Source: Chryseobacterium carnipullorum (lineage in GTDB: Bacteria > Bacteroidota > Bacteroidia > Flavobacteriales > Weeksellaceae). Taken from it: 64,000 nucleotides of DNA. The stretch covers positions 79,885-143,884 of the forward strand of contig NZ_FRCD01000017.1 in assembly GCF_900142785.1 (NCBI RefSeq), read 5' to 3'. Every line of letters starts with the position of its first letter. Positions within the stretch are counted from its first letter, which is position 1. The notes under the pieces were generated by a model that did not search any database, was not told the DNA's origin, and worked only from the letters and a program-made list of their open reading frames with translations. This document shows, one piece after another, positions 16,169 to 24,843 of the stretch. The position numbers and the translations under genes were made by a program.

Positions 16169-16711
16169 TTAATTTATAGATTTTTTCAATTCAGAGATCC
16201 AATTCCTCGCAGCAGCCTGCCAGCATTTCATTGGTTTCTCATTACTCAATTTCCAGTTTTTAGATCGATAAAAAGAGAAAAAACGATCTGCTTCAGCAGA
16301 TGGGAGATCCCGTTCAGTAAAATATAACTCAACTTCATTAAACACCGGAACTAAAAACCGAATATCATCTTGTGGTAAGAATTTTTGATTTTGAGATATT
16401 TTTTTTCCACCTGCTTTTTCACTGTCAAAATCAATGATCTCGATCAAGCTTCCTTTGTACGAGTTGTAACTTGGTGAATATCGTATAAATCCTGCACGAT
16501 AAAGTTCTCTGATGCACTTATGGTAGGTAGCGATTGACCTGATCTTACTTAACTTCATCACATCTTCCCGGCTAATCCGAAAAGGATTCTGAAACCGGTT
16601 CAAACTCCAGAACTGGAAAAGTGAAACATACATACTGATGTGAGAGGGGTACAATCGATCATCTTCAATAACACGCTCAAAAAAGCCGATGATATTTTTA
16701 TTATTCTTCAT
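16169..16711 (-). CDS. Winged-helix protein with DnaD-like tail, element replication or regulation
   Basis: This 180-residue protein starts with a helical region (HISMYVSLFQFWSLNRF). A winged helix follows: ISREDVMKLSKIRSIATYHKCIRELYRAGFIRYSP. It ends with FFSFYRSKNWKLSNEKP and CWQAAARNWISEL, the same tail pattern as the protein at 15157. It opens a tight operon with the DUF3853 gene and sits 16 bp after the excisionase-like gene. Replication or regulatory function is inferred from context. Confidence 0.6.
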   Translation of the reverse strand: MKNNKNIIGFFERVIEDDRLYPSHISMYVSLFQFWSLNRFQNPFRISREDVMKLSKIRSIATYHKCIRELYRAGFIRYSPSYNSYKGSLIEIIDFDSEKAGGKKISQNQKFLPQDDIRFLVPVFNEVELYFTERDLPSAEADRFFSFYRSKNWKLSNEKPMKCWQAAARNWISELKKSIN

Positions 16712-16727
16712 AATTCCGTATTAAAAA

Positions 16728-16991
16728 TTAATGTTTAACATCCGAGAGTAATTTTTGGATGTCTTTATAATTGTAATACAAGGAGCCCCCTATCTTGCTG
16801 TACGATAATGTTCCGTTGATCCTCAGATTTTGTAAGGTTCCTGAAGATATGTTAAGAAGCTTCTTGACCTCGGAGCTCCGAAGCCATAATTTTTGCTCTG
16901 TCGTCTTACCCTTGAGTAATATTTCAATGCCTTCCAATAGTTCAATTTTGAATTGCTGCAGGTCTTCTTTGGTGATAATAGATATTGCCAT
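16728..16991 (-). CDS. Excisionase-like helix-turn-helix protein
   Basis: The 87-residue protein has a MerR/excisionase-type winged helix: LWLRSSEVKKLLNISSGTLQNLRINGTLSYSKIGGSLYY. Residues 1-38 form an amphipathic helix with Leu/Ile spacing that may dimerise. Proteins of this type bend DNA and direct integrase to excision in CTnDOT-like elements. It lies 245 bp from rteC with an inverted repeat in between (17038-17067), just where RteC acts on the CTnDOT xis promoter. Confidence 0.7.
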   Translation of the reverse strand: MAISIITKEDLQQFKIELLEGIEILLKGKTTEQKLWLRSSEVKKLLNISSGTLQNLRINGTLSYSKIGGSLYYNYKDIQKLLSDVKH

Positions 16992-17037
16992 TTGTCAATT
17001 ATTTTGTTCGACAAAATTTCAAAATCACGCTTAACAT

Positions 17038-17067
17038 CTTTCGGTAGTTTCTCGGTACTACCGAAAG
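17038..17067. promoter_or_regulatory. Inverted repeat upstream of the xis-like gene, candidate RteC operator
   Basis: The arms CTTTCGGTAGT (17038-17048) and ACTACCGAAAG (17057-17067) are exact reverse complements around an 8-bp spacer. It is 47 bp ahead of the ATG of the xis-like gene, in promoter distance. A copy with the same ten inner bases is at 17199-17225. In CTnDOT, RteC is described as binding inverted half-sites upstream of the xis operon, so a similar role is inferred. Confidence 0.6.
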
Positions 17068-17198
17068 ATATTTTTTGATAAAAAGCTTTGTTCAATATTG
17101 TGTAGAAAGAGATTCTCTGGAACAAATTGGTAGCATTTAAATAAATTTAAACCTTAATTATTTATTATAAATTATATGATTTTTTGTACTTAGGTATT

Positions 17199-17225
17199 TT
17201 TCGGTAGTTTTTCGTACTACCGAAA
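17199..17225. repeat. Second copy of the ACTACCGAAA inverted repeat
   Basis: The arms TTTCGGTAGT (17199-17208) and ACTACCGAAA (17216-17225) pair exactly around a 7-bp spacer. It lies 10 bp after the rteC stop codon. It could be a terminator hairpin for rteC, although no T-run follows, or a second operator matching 17038-17067. Confidence 0.55.
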
Positions 17226-17235
17226 TGAAAAGACC

Positions 17236-18081
17236 TTAAATGTCCAAGTCATCCAGATGTTGACTAAGATTTTGTTGAAGTAAATTTAGAAATTTAGATC
17301 TTTCAATTTTTCTTATTCTTATTTCGCCTAAAGTCTTGTGATAGTTCCCTAAACTAATATCAAAAGATTTTTCCGCCCATCTGAAAATTTCAGATAAATC
17401 AGTATGACCAGCGTTAAAACAATTACTTAGATGCAAAGCATATAGCAACTCAGTTAAAGCCACTTTCGAAGCGGACCATATTAAAGGTGATAAAATTCTA
17501 CCGCTCCTGTTGTTTTCATAAAGATTTTCGATTGACTCTTTTAAATATTGATCGAATAGCTGATTGGCGATAAATCTTGCTATAATATGATCATGGGATG
17601 TCGTAAAAGTCGTATCAAAATTATAAAAACCATAAGATAACTTCATTTTTAAATCGTAAGAATTTCTTACAAATATTTTATGGTCGAGATAAGTAGCTTC
17701 TCTTCGATAATAGCTGTAAAATTCTGATTGTTCAGTATGGAAATCTTTAAGCTTTCCTTGCTCAGTCTCATAATATTCCTTGATTATTTTACTGCCTCCG
17801 TTAGGTTTGTGAGTCTCAACATCAAGGATCGTAGAGTAATAAATAAATTTTGAAATAAACTGAGGTTTTATTTTCTTGAAAAAATATATTTCTTGAGCAA
17901 TTGTATCAAAATGATGAGGTGAAATCATTTCTTTTACTTTTCGTACTGCATCATCAATTAGAATTAAAGATTTTTCCGCAAGTTTGACGACATCATTATC
18001 TTCGTTGTAAACTTTATTAATTTCTGATTCTAACTCATTATGTAATTGAGTAATTTCTTTAAAAATAGTATTTGTTACCAT
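17236..18081 (-). CDS. rteC: RteC-domain regulator of element excision
   Basis: The 281-residue all-helical protein matches RteC of CTnDOT in layout. The N-terminal helices (ELESEINKVYNE, ...IYFFKKIKPQFISKFIYYSTILDVE) are characteristic, followed by IKEYYETEQGKLKDFHTEQSEFYSYYRREATYLDHKIFVR. A C-terminal winged-helix-like part (LTELLYALHLSNCFNAGHTDLSEIFRWAEKSFDISLGNYHKTLGEIRIRK) follows. RteC activates excision and so transfer of Bacteroides elements. Here it sits beside an excisionase-like gene and paired inverted repeats. No RteA/RteB genes are in the window. Confidence 0.85.
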   Translation of the reverse strand: MVTNTIFKEITQLHNELESEINKVYNEDNDVVKLAEKSLILIDDAVRKVKEMISPHHFDTIAQEIYFFKKIKPQFISKFIYYSTILDVETHKPNGGSKIIKEYYETEQGKLKDFHTEQSEFYSYYRREATYLDHKIFVRNSYDLKMKLSYGFYNFDTTFTTSHDHIIARFIANQLFDQYLKESIENLYENNRSGRILSPLIWSASKVALTELLYALHLSNCFNAGHTDLSEIFRWAEKSFDISLGNYHKTLGEIRIRKIERSKFLNLLQQNLSQHLDDLDI

Positions 18082-18127
18082 GTCCTTTTTTTAGAAATTT
18101 ACAAAAAAACGTTTACGGGAGGCATAT

Positions 18128-19726
18128 TCAGCTTAGACCGAGCTCTTGTTTTCGCTTTTTTATATAATCCGTTGGACGAATCCCGTTGATCTCGAAGAAA
18201 ACCTTTGAAAAATTTTGTCTAGCAACTATTCCACACTCGTCAGCTAAAGCTTCTAATGTAAAATTTAAGTATTTACTGTTAGTGTTTAATAAATTAGTAA
18301 TGTAGTTAATACGTAATTCTGCTATGTACTTGTTAAAACTCAACCCTTTATTTTCATTAATATATGCGGATAAGTAACGTGAATTGGTGTTAAATTTGGT
18401 AGCTAAGCTATTTTGTGTCAAACGCTTCTTTGTAAATTGGAGATCCTTCTCGAACTTCTCCAGCTTTGTTTTAATTTCATCGGATAATTCAGGAGTAAGA
18501 AAAACTTTTCTTACTGAAATGTCAGCTGATACATTTACTTTTTTATCCACAACTATATTGTTACCTTGCACTATTCTTTTTTGAAGTAAATCATACTGCT
18601 TTTTTATTTTCTGATTTTTTACATATTTGTATGTAAGAATTATAAACGCAACTGATCCAGTTAAGATTAGAATATTTGCAAACCACATATTATTTCTAGA
18701 TGTTTTCTCAATATTTTCTTTTTCCTGTATCAAAGCACTTCGGTCGTAATTCTTATGTAATTTACTTGATAAATAAGGGTAATCTTTTGTAATTAAACTA
18801 TCAGCTTTCAAAAGCTGATTAGTATAATAAAGCTGTCTATTAACATCTTTGTTCTTATAATGGCTAATTAAATAATTGTAACTTCTATAAATCTCGGGAA
18901 GTATAAATTGTTGCTTTTCGAAAATTGAATCGATTGCACTATAATATTTGATAGCATTTGATACCTGATTTCTTGCTTCAGAAATCTTTCCTAGATAATA
19001 ATAGATTACGGATGACCATGCAAAATCATTTCTTTGCAACAGTATGGGTAGTGCCTGCTCTAAATCTTTTTGTGCTTCGGTATAATTTCCTTTGTGAAAT
19101 TTTGAAATACCCTTGCACTTCAGAAAGTAACTGTTTTCAATAAGAAAATCTTGATCATCTTTTGTTAGTTGATATCCTAATTCACTCAAACTGTCACTTT
19201 TTAAAAAATTTTTGAGATAGCGGTTAACTATAGTCATCTGATGTAGTGAGTTATAATAAGCTTTTCTATAGTTAAAAAGTATATTTTCATGCATTTTACT
19301 ATTCATCTTGGTGCTGTAGAATTCTGCGCAATTCCTAAAATGTTCCAACGCTTCATCATAATATCCCAAATGCTCTTTTACTATTCCAAGGTGATAGACA
19401 ACTTTATAATGATTGTACTCATCTTTTGAATCCTTTGAATATTCATATGCCTTTAAATATTCATTCAAAGCAAGTTTATATTTTTTTTGATAGAAATAAT
19501 AAATGATTCCTTTGCTTAAATAATCTTTGCTGATATCATCGTTATTTTTGTATTTAATACTTATCGCCAGTGCGCTGTCTGCATACTTCATTTTGTTAGC
19601 AAAGTCAAACTGCCTGCCGTCTCTATATGAGGTCTGATTCAATTCGCTGTAAAACCTCATCAGCATTGGTCTTAACAATGGATTGATTGATCTGATAATT
19701 AGTGGTAACGGGATACGGTATATCAC
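18128..19726 (-). CDS. TPR-containing AraC-type regulator, N-terminus replaced by deletion
   Basis: The intact part carries tetratricopeptide-like repeats (KKYKLALNEYLKAYEYSKD, GYYDEALEHFRNCAEFY, GNYTEAQKDLEQALPIL). A transmembrane helix (NMWFANILILTGSVAFIILTY) lies near residue 350. A C-terminal AraC helix-turn-helix (LATKFNTNSRYLSAYINENKG, NYITNLLNT, LADECGIVARQNFSKVFFEINGIRPTDYIKKRK) ends the protein. This is the Bacteroidota class of membrane-bound TPR regulators. The first roughly 34 residues (MIYRIPLPLIIRSIN...) are merely the susD sequence read in another frame. The natural start and signal peptide are lost, so it may be inactive. Confidence 0.7.
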   Translation of the reverse strand: MIYRIPLPLIIRSINPLLRPMLMRFYSELNQTSYRDGRQFDFANKMKYADSALAISIKYKNNDDISKDYLSKGIIYYFYQKKYKLALNEYLKAYEYSKDSKDEYNHYKVVYHLGIVKEHLGYYDEALEHFRNCAEFYSTKMNSKMHENILFNYRKAYYNSLHQMTIVNRYLKNFLKSDSLSELGYQLTKDDQDFLIENSYFLKCKGISKFHKGNYTEAQKDLEQALPILLQRNDFAWSSVIYYYLGKISEARNQVSNAIKYYSAIDSIFEKQQFILPEIYRSYNYLISHYKNKDVNRQLYYTNQLLKADSLITKDYPYLSSKLHKNYDRSALIQEKENIEKTSRNNMWFANILILTGSVAFIILTYKYVKNQKIKKQYDLLQKRIVQGNNIVVDKKVNVSADISVRKVFLTPELSDEIKTKLEKFEKDLQFTKKRLTQNSLATKFNTNSRYLSAYINENKGLSFNKYIAELRINYITNLLNTNSKYLNFTLEALADECGIVARQNFSKVFFEINGIRPTDYIKKRKQELGLS

Positions 19727-20210
19727 CGTAGATTTGCTGCAGATAAAAAAAGAGCAAAGAACGAATGGTTAAGGCTTCGCCTGTCATTCTGTTTTTTTCA
19801 GCAGTTGATATAAAATTTGAGCTATCCAGCCCTTCGATAATGGAATTGCTGATATATATTTTCTGATAGGCGGCAGACCACAGTGAATTTACAAATTGAT
19901 TGGTGTCTATCAAAGTATTATTTGAAATCTCGGGAAGCCCGTTGGTTGCGTTCACTGCGTAATACGTCAGATCATCGGTGTAAAGACTCAAAATTCTGCC
20001 GCTCTGATCTCCTGCAATCGGGGAAGCTTCCCAAAGTCCGGCGTATAAGGCTGAGAGTACCGAATTAGCAGTTTGGGCATCCTGAAACACTGTTTCAGAC
20101 AGCATCTGATTTTCCGGAAGATCTACTTCCAGCATTTTTTCGCACGACATCAGTGCAGTCAGGACGTAAAGCAATGCGACTGCCGTTATTTTGTTAATAT
20201 TTGTTGTCAT
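19623..20210 (-). pseudogene. SusD/RagB-family lipoprotein, C-terminally truncated
   Basis: The frame gives 195 residues where SusD proteins usually have 450-550. It starts correctly with a lipoprotein signal (AVALLYVLTALMSCEKMLEVDLP) and continues through the N-terminal TPR-like region (QTANSVLSALYAGLW, IYISNSIIEGLD, RMTGEALTIRSLLFFYLQQIYGDIPYPVTTNYQIN). It stops at RIESDLI*, where family members continue. At the same point the sequence of the TPR regulator begins, so a deletion fused the two genes. It probably once bound substrate on the cell surface with the SusC upstream. Confidence 0.75.
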
Positions 20211-20250
20211 TTTCTTTTTGTTTTAATCATTCAAATTCAAGATCATTTAA

Positions 20251-23244
20251 TTAAAGGGTCATCTGTACTCCCAATGAGTAAGTACGTAAAGGGGGTAAGA
20301 AACCTACGGATGTAAATTCAGGATCAATTCCGAAATATTTCGTCCATGTCAGAAGATTCTGTCCCTGAAAGTAGACTTTAGCTTCCCGAAATACTGATGA
20401 GCGCATCGGAATGGTATAATTGATCTGAACATTTTTCAAGCGTATAAACGATCCGTCAGATACACTGGCTGTACTGGTCTGAAATAAGGTGTTAGAAGAT
20501 GAATTCACAGATCTGTACGGCATATAGAGTCCGTTTGGATTTTGAGGAGACCAGACATTGAGCGCTTCCACCGGAAGATTGGTCATGATGCCCGGTGATG
20601 TTATAATTGAGTTGTAATTTCGGCTCTGCTGTTTTACAAACTGCAAAAGGAAAGATAAGTTCCAGTTTTTGTATCTCAGCTCATTGCTTAATCCTCCAAA
20701 AAACCGTTGCCCAATATTTTCCACAATCTGGCGGTCGTCTGGTGATGAGATTCTTCCGTCACCGTTGAAATCCGTAAAGCTGTATAATCCTGTAGCGGGA
20801 TTAATACCGGTTAACTCATATAGTTTAATGATTGAAATGGGTTCTCCAACAATATAGTTGTTCGCATAGGTAGAACCTTCAAGACCCGGAAATGAGATTA
20901 ATTTATTCTGAGGAAATGTTATATTAAAAGAGCTGTTCCATGAGAAGTCTTCAGATTTTAGAACATCTGCTCTCAATTCAAATTCAAACCCTGTATTCTG
21001 AATAACTGCATCCAAGTTCGCTAAAACCGAACTGAATCCTGTCACTGCGGGAAGCTGGTAGCCCACCAACTGATTTCCGGAGCGGTTTCTGTAATATGCT
21101 GCCGTCATGTTCAGTCTGTTTTTAAACAATCCCAGTTCAAGAGCCGCCTCCATTTTCACTGTTCTTTCCCAACTGAAATCCGGATTGAATAATTTGGTTG
21201 GACTGAGTCCTGATGTTCCGTTATAAATCAGTGTTGATGTTGCGAATGTATTCAGATACTGATAATCTCCGATATTATCACTACCAGAGGAACCAAAACT
21301 TCCTCGCAGTTTTCCGAAACTCAACCATAAACTATCTTTAAGGAAATTCTCGTCTGAAAATAACCATGCTGCTCCTACCGCACCGAAATTGGCAAACTTA
21401 TTATTGCTTCCGAATCTGCTGCTTCCATCTCGTCTACCAGTAATGTTGACAATATATTTTTTATCAAACTGATAATTGACCCTCCCGAAAAATGCTGCAT
21501 ATCGGTATTCTGTGGTGATATGATCCAGAATGACCTTGGTCTGTGCCGCTCCGATATTATTGATAAAGGAATTGCTTTCATAACCGATTCCCTGAATAGC
21601 ACCTGATTCGTTGGTATCTCTCTGGTAAGTTCCTCCTACCAAAATATCCAGCTGATGTTTTCCTTTTTTATACAGCCAGGTGATCTGTGGTTCGATGACC
21701 ATAGAAAAACGGTTCATGTTGCTTTTGGAAGACTGTGAATTAAGCGAAGTTGCTCCAGTGGAAGGATTAAAAGCTGTACTTGGTCGTAAAGACCACTCTT
21801 CAAGGGTCTGATAGTTAAATCCGCCGTTAAACTTGATCCTGACATTTTCAAATGCTTCATATTCTGCACTCATATTATTCATGAACTGAAGATTATCGTT
21901 GGAATATGAATTCTCATAAGCGGCAACAGGATTGGTAAACGTGTTATTTTCCCAATTCAGATTGCCGTTAGCATCATATAAAGCGGGTGCATTAGGAGAA
22001 AGACTGTACGCATTCCTTGTGATATCAGAATTGATCAGATTATTATCTAATGATGAAAATAAACTGGATGAGTTAAAACTGAATTTTCTGTTCTGAGAGC
22101 GGTGGCTGATATTTCCGGAAACTGTATTGGTTCTGTACCTGAAATCCTGCCCGAATACTGTGGTCTGTTCCAGACGTCCCAGGCTAACCAGAAAACTGGT
22201 GGTTTCACTTCCTCCGCTTAATGAAAGCTGTGTGTTGGACAAAGTGGCAAAATTCCCGATCAGTTCTTTCCTCCAGTCAGTATAACGGTTGCTGTCCCAA
22301 ACACCGTTCACATCGTAGGCATTGGCAGGATACACAGAAATATTGTCATTGGCAAAAGCCTGTTTTCTCATGGCAATATATTGTTCTGTGTTCATCATCT
22401 TGAGGTTGGATAAAGTCTGACTCAGAGCATAAGAAGAACTCAGGGAAAGTTTGACATTTCCTTTCTTTCCTCTTTTGGTGGTAATGAGTACTACTCCATT
22501 CGCTCCACGGGAACCGTAGATGGCGGTAGCATCGGCATCCTTGAGAATTTCAAAGCTTTCAATATCGTTGGGGCTAATTGCATTTAAAGGATTGATATCA
22601 GCATTCGGTAAAATTCCGGCTCCGTATCTTGAGGTAACGTTTCCTACAATGGGAACTCCATCCACTATATATAGGGGTTGGTTTCCGTCGGTTTCAGAGT
22701 TCGCACGAGTACGAAGACTGTTTCTGCCTCGTATCTGAATATCAAATCCACCTCCCGGAGTCCCTGAATTCTGGGTAATAGAAACCCCACTCATCCTACC
22801 CTGCGCTGAAGCAAGGACATTGGTGACAGGTTGGTTTTCGATGTCTTTGGCTGAGATCTTGGCAATGCTTCCTGTTCTTTCCTTATTTTTGACCTTATAA
22901 TAACCTGCATTGAGAACAACTTCCTCAATTTCTTTTTCTTTACCTAATGAGATATTGACGGTTATCCTGCTGCCTAAAGTGATTTTTCTTTCGGGATAAT
23001 CCGGATGGCGGTAAATGATCACCGGGTTTTCTCCCGATACCTGAACACGGTAAACACCTGCTGCATTGGTCACAGCCACTTCTTCTTTACCTTCCTGAAA
23101 TACGGAAACACCTTTGACTGGCTGGTTATTTTCCGTGACAGTGCCTGTAATGGTGCGCATCTGCCCTATTGCTACGCCGGAGACGAGCATGGTGAAGCCA
23201 AAAGCCATTTGAAGATGACTTAGGCTGCAAAAGTTTTTTTTCAT
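20251..23244 (-). CDS. SusC/RagA-type TonB-linked outer membrane protein
   Basis: The 997-residue protein has a signal peptide (HLQMAFGFTMLVSGVAIGQ). A carboxypeptidase-regulatory-like domain (ITGTVTENNQPVKGVSVFQEGKEE) follows. The plug domain contains GSIAKISAKDIENQPVTNVL, IRGRNSLR and ADATAIYGSRGANGVVLITTKRG. A long beta-barrel region continues to the terminal strand (TYSLGVQMTL), so it is complete. It would import large substrates by TonB energy. Its partner SusD just downstream (39-bp gap) is truncated, so the transporter probably lacks its lipoprotein lid. The substrate is unknown. Confidence 0.9.
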   Translation of the reverse strand: MKKNFCSLSHLQMAFGFTMLVSGVAIGQMRTITGTVTENNQPVKGVSVFQEGKEEVAVTNAAGVYRVQVSGENPVIIYRHPDYPERKITLGSRITVNISLGKEKEIEEVVLNAGYYKVKNKERTGSIAKISAKDIENQPVTNVLASAQGRMSGVSITQNSGTPGGGFDIQIRGRNSLRTRANSETDGNQPLYIVDGVPIVGNVTSRYGAGILPNADINPLNAISPNDIESFEILKDADATAIYGSRGANGVVLITTKRGKKGNVKLSLSSSYALSQTLSNLKMMNTEQYIAMRKQAFANDNISVYPANAYDVNGVWDSNRYTDWRKELIGNFATLSNTQLSLSGGSETTSFLVSLGRLEQTTVFGQDFRYRTNTVSGNISHRSQNRKFSFNSSSLFSSLDNNLINSDITRNAYSLSPNAPALYDANGNLNWENNTFTNPVAAYENSYSNDNLQFMNNMSAEYEAFENVRIKFNGGFNYQTLEEWSLRPSTAFNPSTGATSLNSQSSKSNMNRFSMVIEPQITWLYKKGKHQLDILVGGTYQRDTNESGAIQGIGYESNSFINNIGAAQTKVILDHITTEYRYAAFFGRVNYQFDKKYIVNITGRRDGSSRFGSNNKFANFGAVGAAWLFSDENFLKDSLWLSFGKLRGSFGSSGSDNIGDYQYLNTFATSTLIYNGTSGLSPTKLFNPDFSWERTVKMEAALELGLFKNRLNMTAAYYRNRSGNQLVGYQLPAVTGFSSVLANLDAVIQNTGFEFELRADVLKSEDFSWNSSFNITFPQNKLISFPGLEGSTYANNYIVGEPISIIKLYELTGINPATGLYSFTDFNGDGRISSPDDRQIVENIGQRFFGGLSNELRYKNWNLSFLLQFVKQQSRNYNSIITSPGIMTNLPVEALNVWSPQNPNGLYMPYRSVNSSSNTLFQTSTASVSDGSFIRLKNVQINYTIPMRSSVFREAKVYFQGQNLLTWTKYFGIDPEFTSVGFLPPLRTYSLGVQMTL

Positions 23245-23266
23245 ACTTTTGAATAGGTTTAATTCG

Positions 23267-23413
23267 TTAGACTTTGCTCTTTCCTACGCTAGCAGTCAAC
23301 TTTTGTGGAAAGAGCTTTTGTTTTTCTATGGTTACGTTACACTTTCTGTTTCTTGAATATGTTTTTAGCGTATCTATTTGATGATGCTTGGGAGGAAGCT
23401 TCAGTAAGGACAT
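23267..23413 (-). CDS. Possible small ORF ahead of susC
   Basis: A 48-residue frame (MSLLKLPPKHHQIDTLKTYS...) starts at the ATG at 23413 and ends 22 bp before the susC start. It is basic and has no signal peptide or recognised motif. Being close and co-directional it could be a leader peptide or chance. I have no homologue in mind. Confidence 0.25.
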   Translation of the reverse strand: MSLLKLPPKHHQIDTLKTYSRNRKCNVTIEKQKLFPQKLTASVGKSKV

Positions 23414-23608
23414 AGCAAAACCTCCTGCCCCAGCACATCTTGAAATAATATGAATGAAATTGTGTCCCGTGAAAGCTTTAAAGCCACAATGGATTTTACA
23501 CCCCATTGTATCGTGCAGTCTGATACTGTATTTTGTGGAAGCGGCTTAGAATGTAGAGCGAACGAACAGCATTGAGAAAAAAACAGCGTGGAACTCACTA
23601 CATCATCG

Positions 23609-23735
23609 CTTGTACTAGAGGTATCGCCAAACACCTTGCAACAAACTCCGTAAGTGAGCCCACGCCGAAGCGTGAGCTACTTTACTTATGGTCTCGTTGC
23701 ATTTGTTTTGAAAATTGGCGATTTTCTAGTACGAG
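23609..23735. repeat. Nested imperfect inverted repeat, 127 bp
   Basis: The outer arms are 23609-23630 (CTTGTACTAGAGGTATCGCCAA written in two halves: CTTGTACTAGA and GGTATCGCCAA) and 23715-23735 (TTGGCGATTTT then CTAGTACGAG). They pair over about 18 of 21 positions. Inside, TTGCAAC is matched by GTTGCA, and 23650-23685 forms another hairpin with arms CACGC and GCGTG. The layered symmetry suggests a folded RNA, a miniature inverted-repeat element, or a recombination site. Confidence 0.5.
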
Positions 23736-23884
23736 GTTCTAAGCAATAGCTTCTATATTTCTTTGAAGTATCGCAAAATTACGTATTATAACGTAAAAAG
23801 CAAATATATGTATAAAATTCAATACATCCAAATATGGATGTGTGTATTTTTTAAAGAATGTTGTAATTGGTGGAAATATTAAAA

Positions 23885-24331
23885 ATGGTGGACGGTAAAA
23901 TTGTTGAAATTATTATATCTGAACTTGACCTCTTTATAATTGATATAATTAGGGAATATAGAGGAAGAGCGGACAAATACATATCGCAGGTAGAGCTATC
24001 ACAAAGAATGGGTTTTGCAGATGGTTATGTAGGTAAAGTTGAAAATTTCGGCTCGAACGCTCGTTATAACATTAGAAAGATGCATCTTGCTGCGAAGGCT
24101 TTGGGATTAAGTTCTTATACTAAACTCTTACCTGAAAAAATTTTAAGTAATGATCTTGTTTTATTGCGAATTCTAGTAAATAGAAGGAAAAATGACACCG
24201 TTGATTTTGACAAGGATGGTAATGTAATTAAAAACTATGTCATACTTGAAAAAAGGGTATTAACCGAAGACGAAGCTAAACTACATAATAACCGAAGAAG
24301 TAAAAAAACTGACAACAGCAGTTTGTTTTGA
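23885..24331 (+). CDS. XRE-family helix-turn-helix regulator
   Basis: Taking the ATG at 23885 gives 148 residues; an upstream TTG at 23867 adds six. The core IDIIREYRGRADKYISQVELSQRMGFADGYVGKVENFGSNARYNIRKMHLAAKALGL is an HTH_3-type domain with the recognition helix near GYVGKVE. The C-terminal part is short and charged (VILEKRVLTEDEAKL). It is the only plus-strand gene in this half of the window, divergent from susC. It may regulate a neighbouring gene or be an orphan of an exchanged module. Confidence 0.75.
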   Translation: MVDGKIVEIIISELDLFIIDIIREYRGRADKYISQVELSQRMGFADGYVGKVENFGSNARYNIRKMHLAAKALGLSSYTKLLPEKILSNDLVLLRILVNRRKNDTVDFDKDGNVIKNYVILEKRVLTEDEAKLHNNRRSKKTDNSSLF

Positions 24332-24643
24332 AAATGTGAAATTATCCCTTTTAGTCTCTAGCATTTATAAAGTTGCTATCATTAACTATTTTATTATCTT
24401 AATCGTCATAATCCACTTCTAAATAGGAGATGTATAATCGGTACAGTGCAAATTTTACATTATTTTTTGTTGAAGAATTTATAAATTCTTCTTTAGTAAA
24501 AGCAATATTACATTGCCAATATTGAGGCAATAGTAAATTCTTAGAAATAAAACTGATTCATTAAAATTCTTATTGGTAATCAAGAATATATAAACATCAG
24601 ATTGATTGCCACTTTAAAACCATTTCTTTTGATGTAAATTTAT

Positions 24644-24722
24644 ATATTTGCAATGATTCCCAGTTAATCTGAGTTTCATGGTTATTAGTTTTTAGTCCCC
24701 GATTTATTCGAGGACTTTTTTT
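24644..24722 (+). ncRNA. Possible small RNA ending in a rho-independent terminator
   Basis: TATATTTG at 24644-24651 matches the Bacteroidota -7 element TANNTTTG, but no -33 element is visible at the usual distance. About 45 bases downstream, 24694-24715 folds as AGTCC...GGACT with an inner CGA/TCG stem and is followed by seven T residues. There is no open frame between them. A transcript of about 65 nt is possible. Confidence 0.3.
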
Positions 24723-24843
24723 GTACTTCTTTTAAAAAGAAATGTTGCAGATAGTTATAGTTTAAATAGCTAAGATTACAAATCTGTTAGCCTAAAAAAC
24801 ATACTTTAACTACTAATAAACATTTATATTTACTTACTGATAT

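Larger units (their letters stand above)
23245..23866. other. Region between susC and the XRE regulator
   Basis: It contains a possible 48-codon minus-strand frame ending 22 bp before susC, and the large nested inverted repeat at 23609-23735, both listed separately. Two longer minus-strand frames (77-79 codons) overlap these and show no domain. The susC promoter must lie here, and the divergent XRE gene may be read from 23750-23866. Confidence 0.5.

Noticed and set aside
23401..23634. 77-codon minus-strand ORF ahead of susC
   Set aside because: It crosses the nested inverted-repeat region, overlaps another frame and has no recognisable domain or signal peptide.
23609..23735. Integron attC site
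   Set aside because: The arms do not match the attC core R'/R'' consensus (GTTRRRY...RYYYAAC) and no integron integrase is present.
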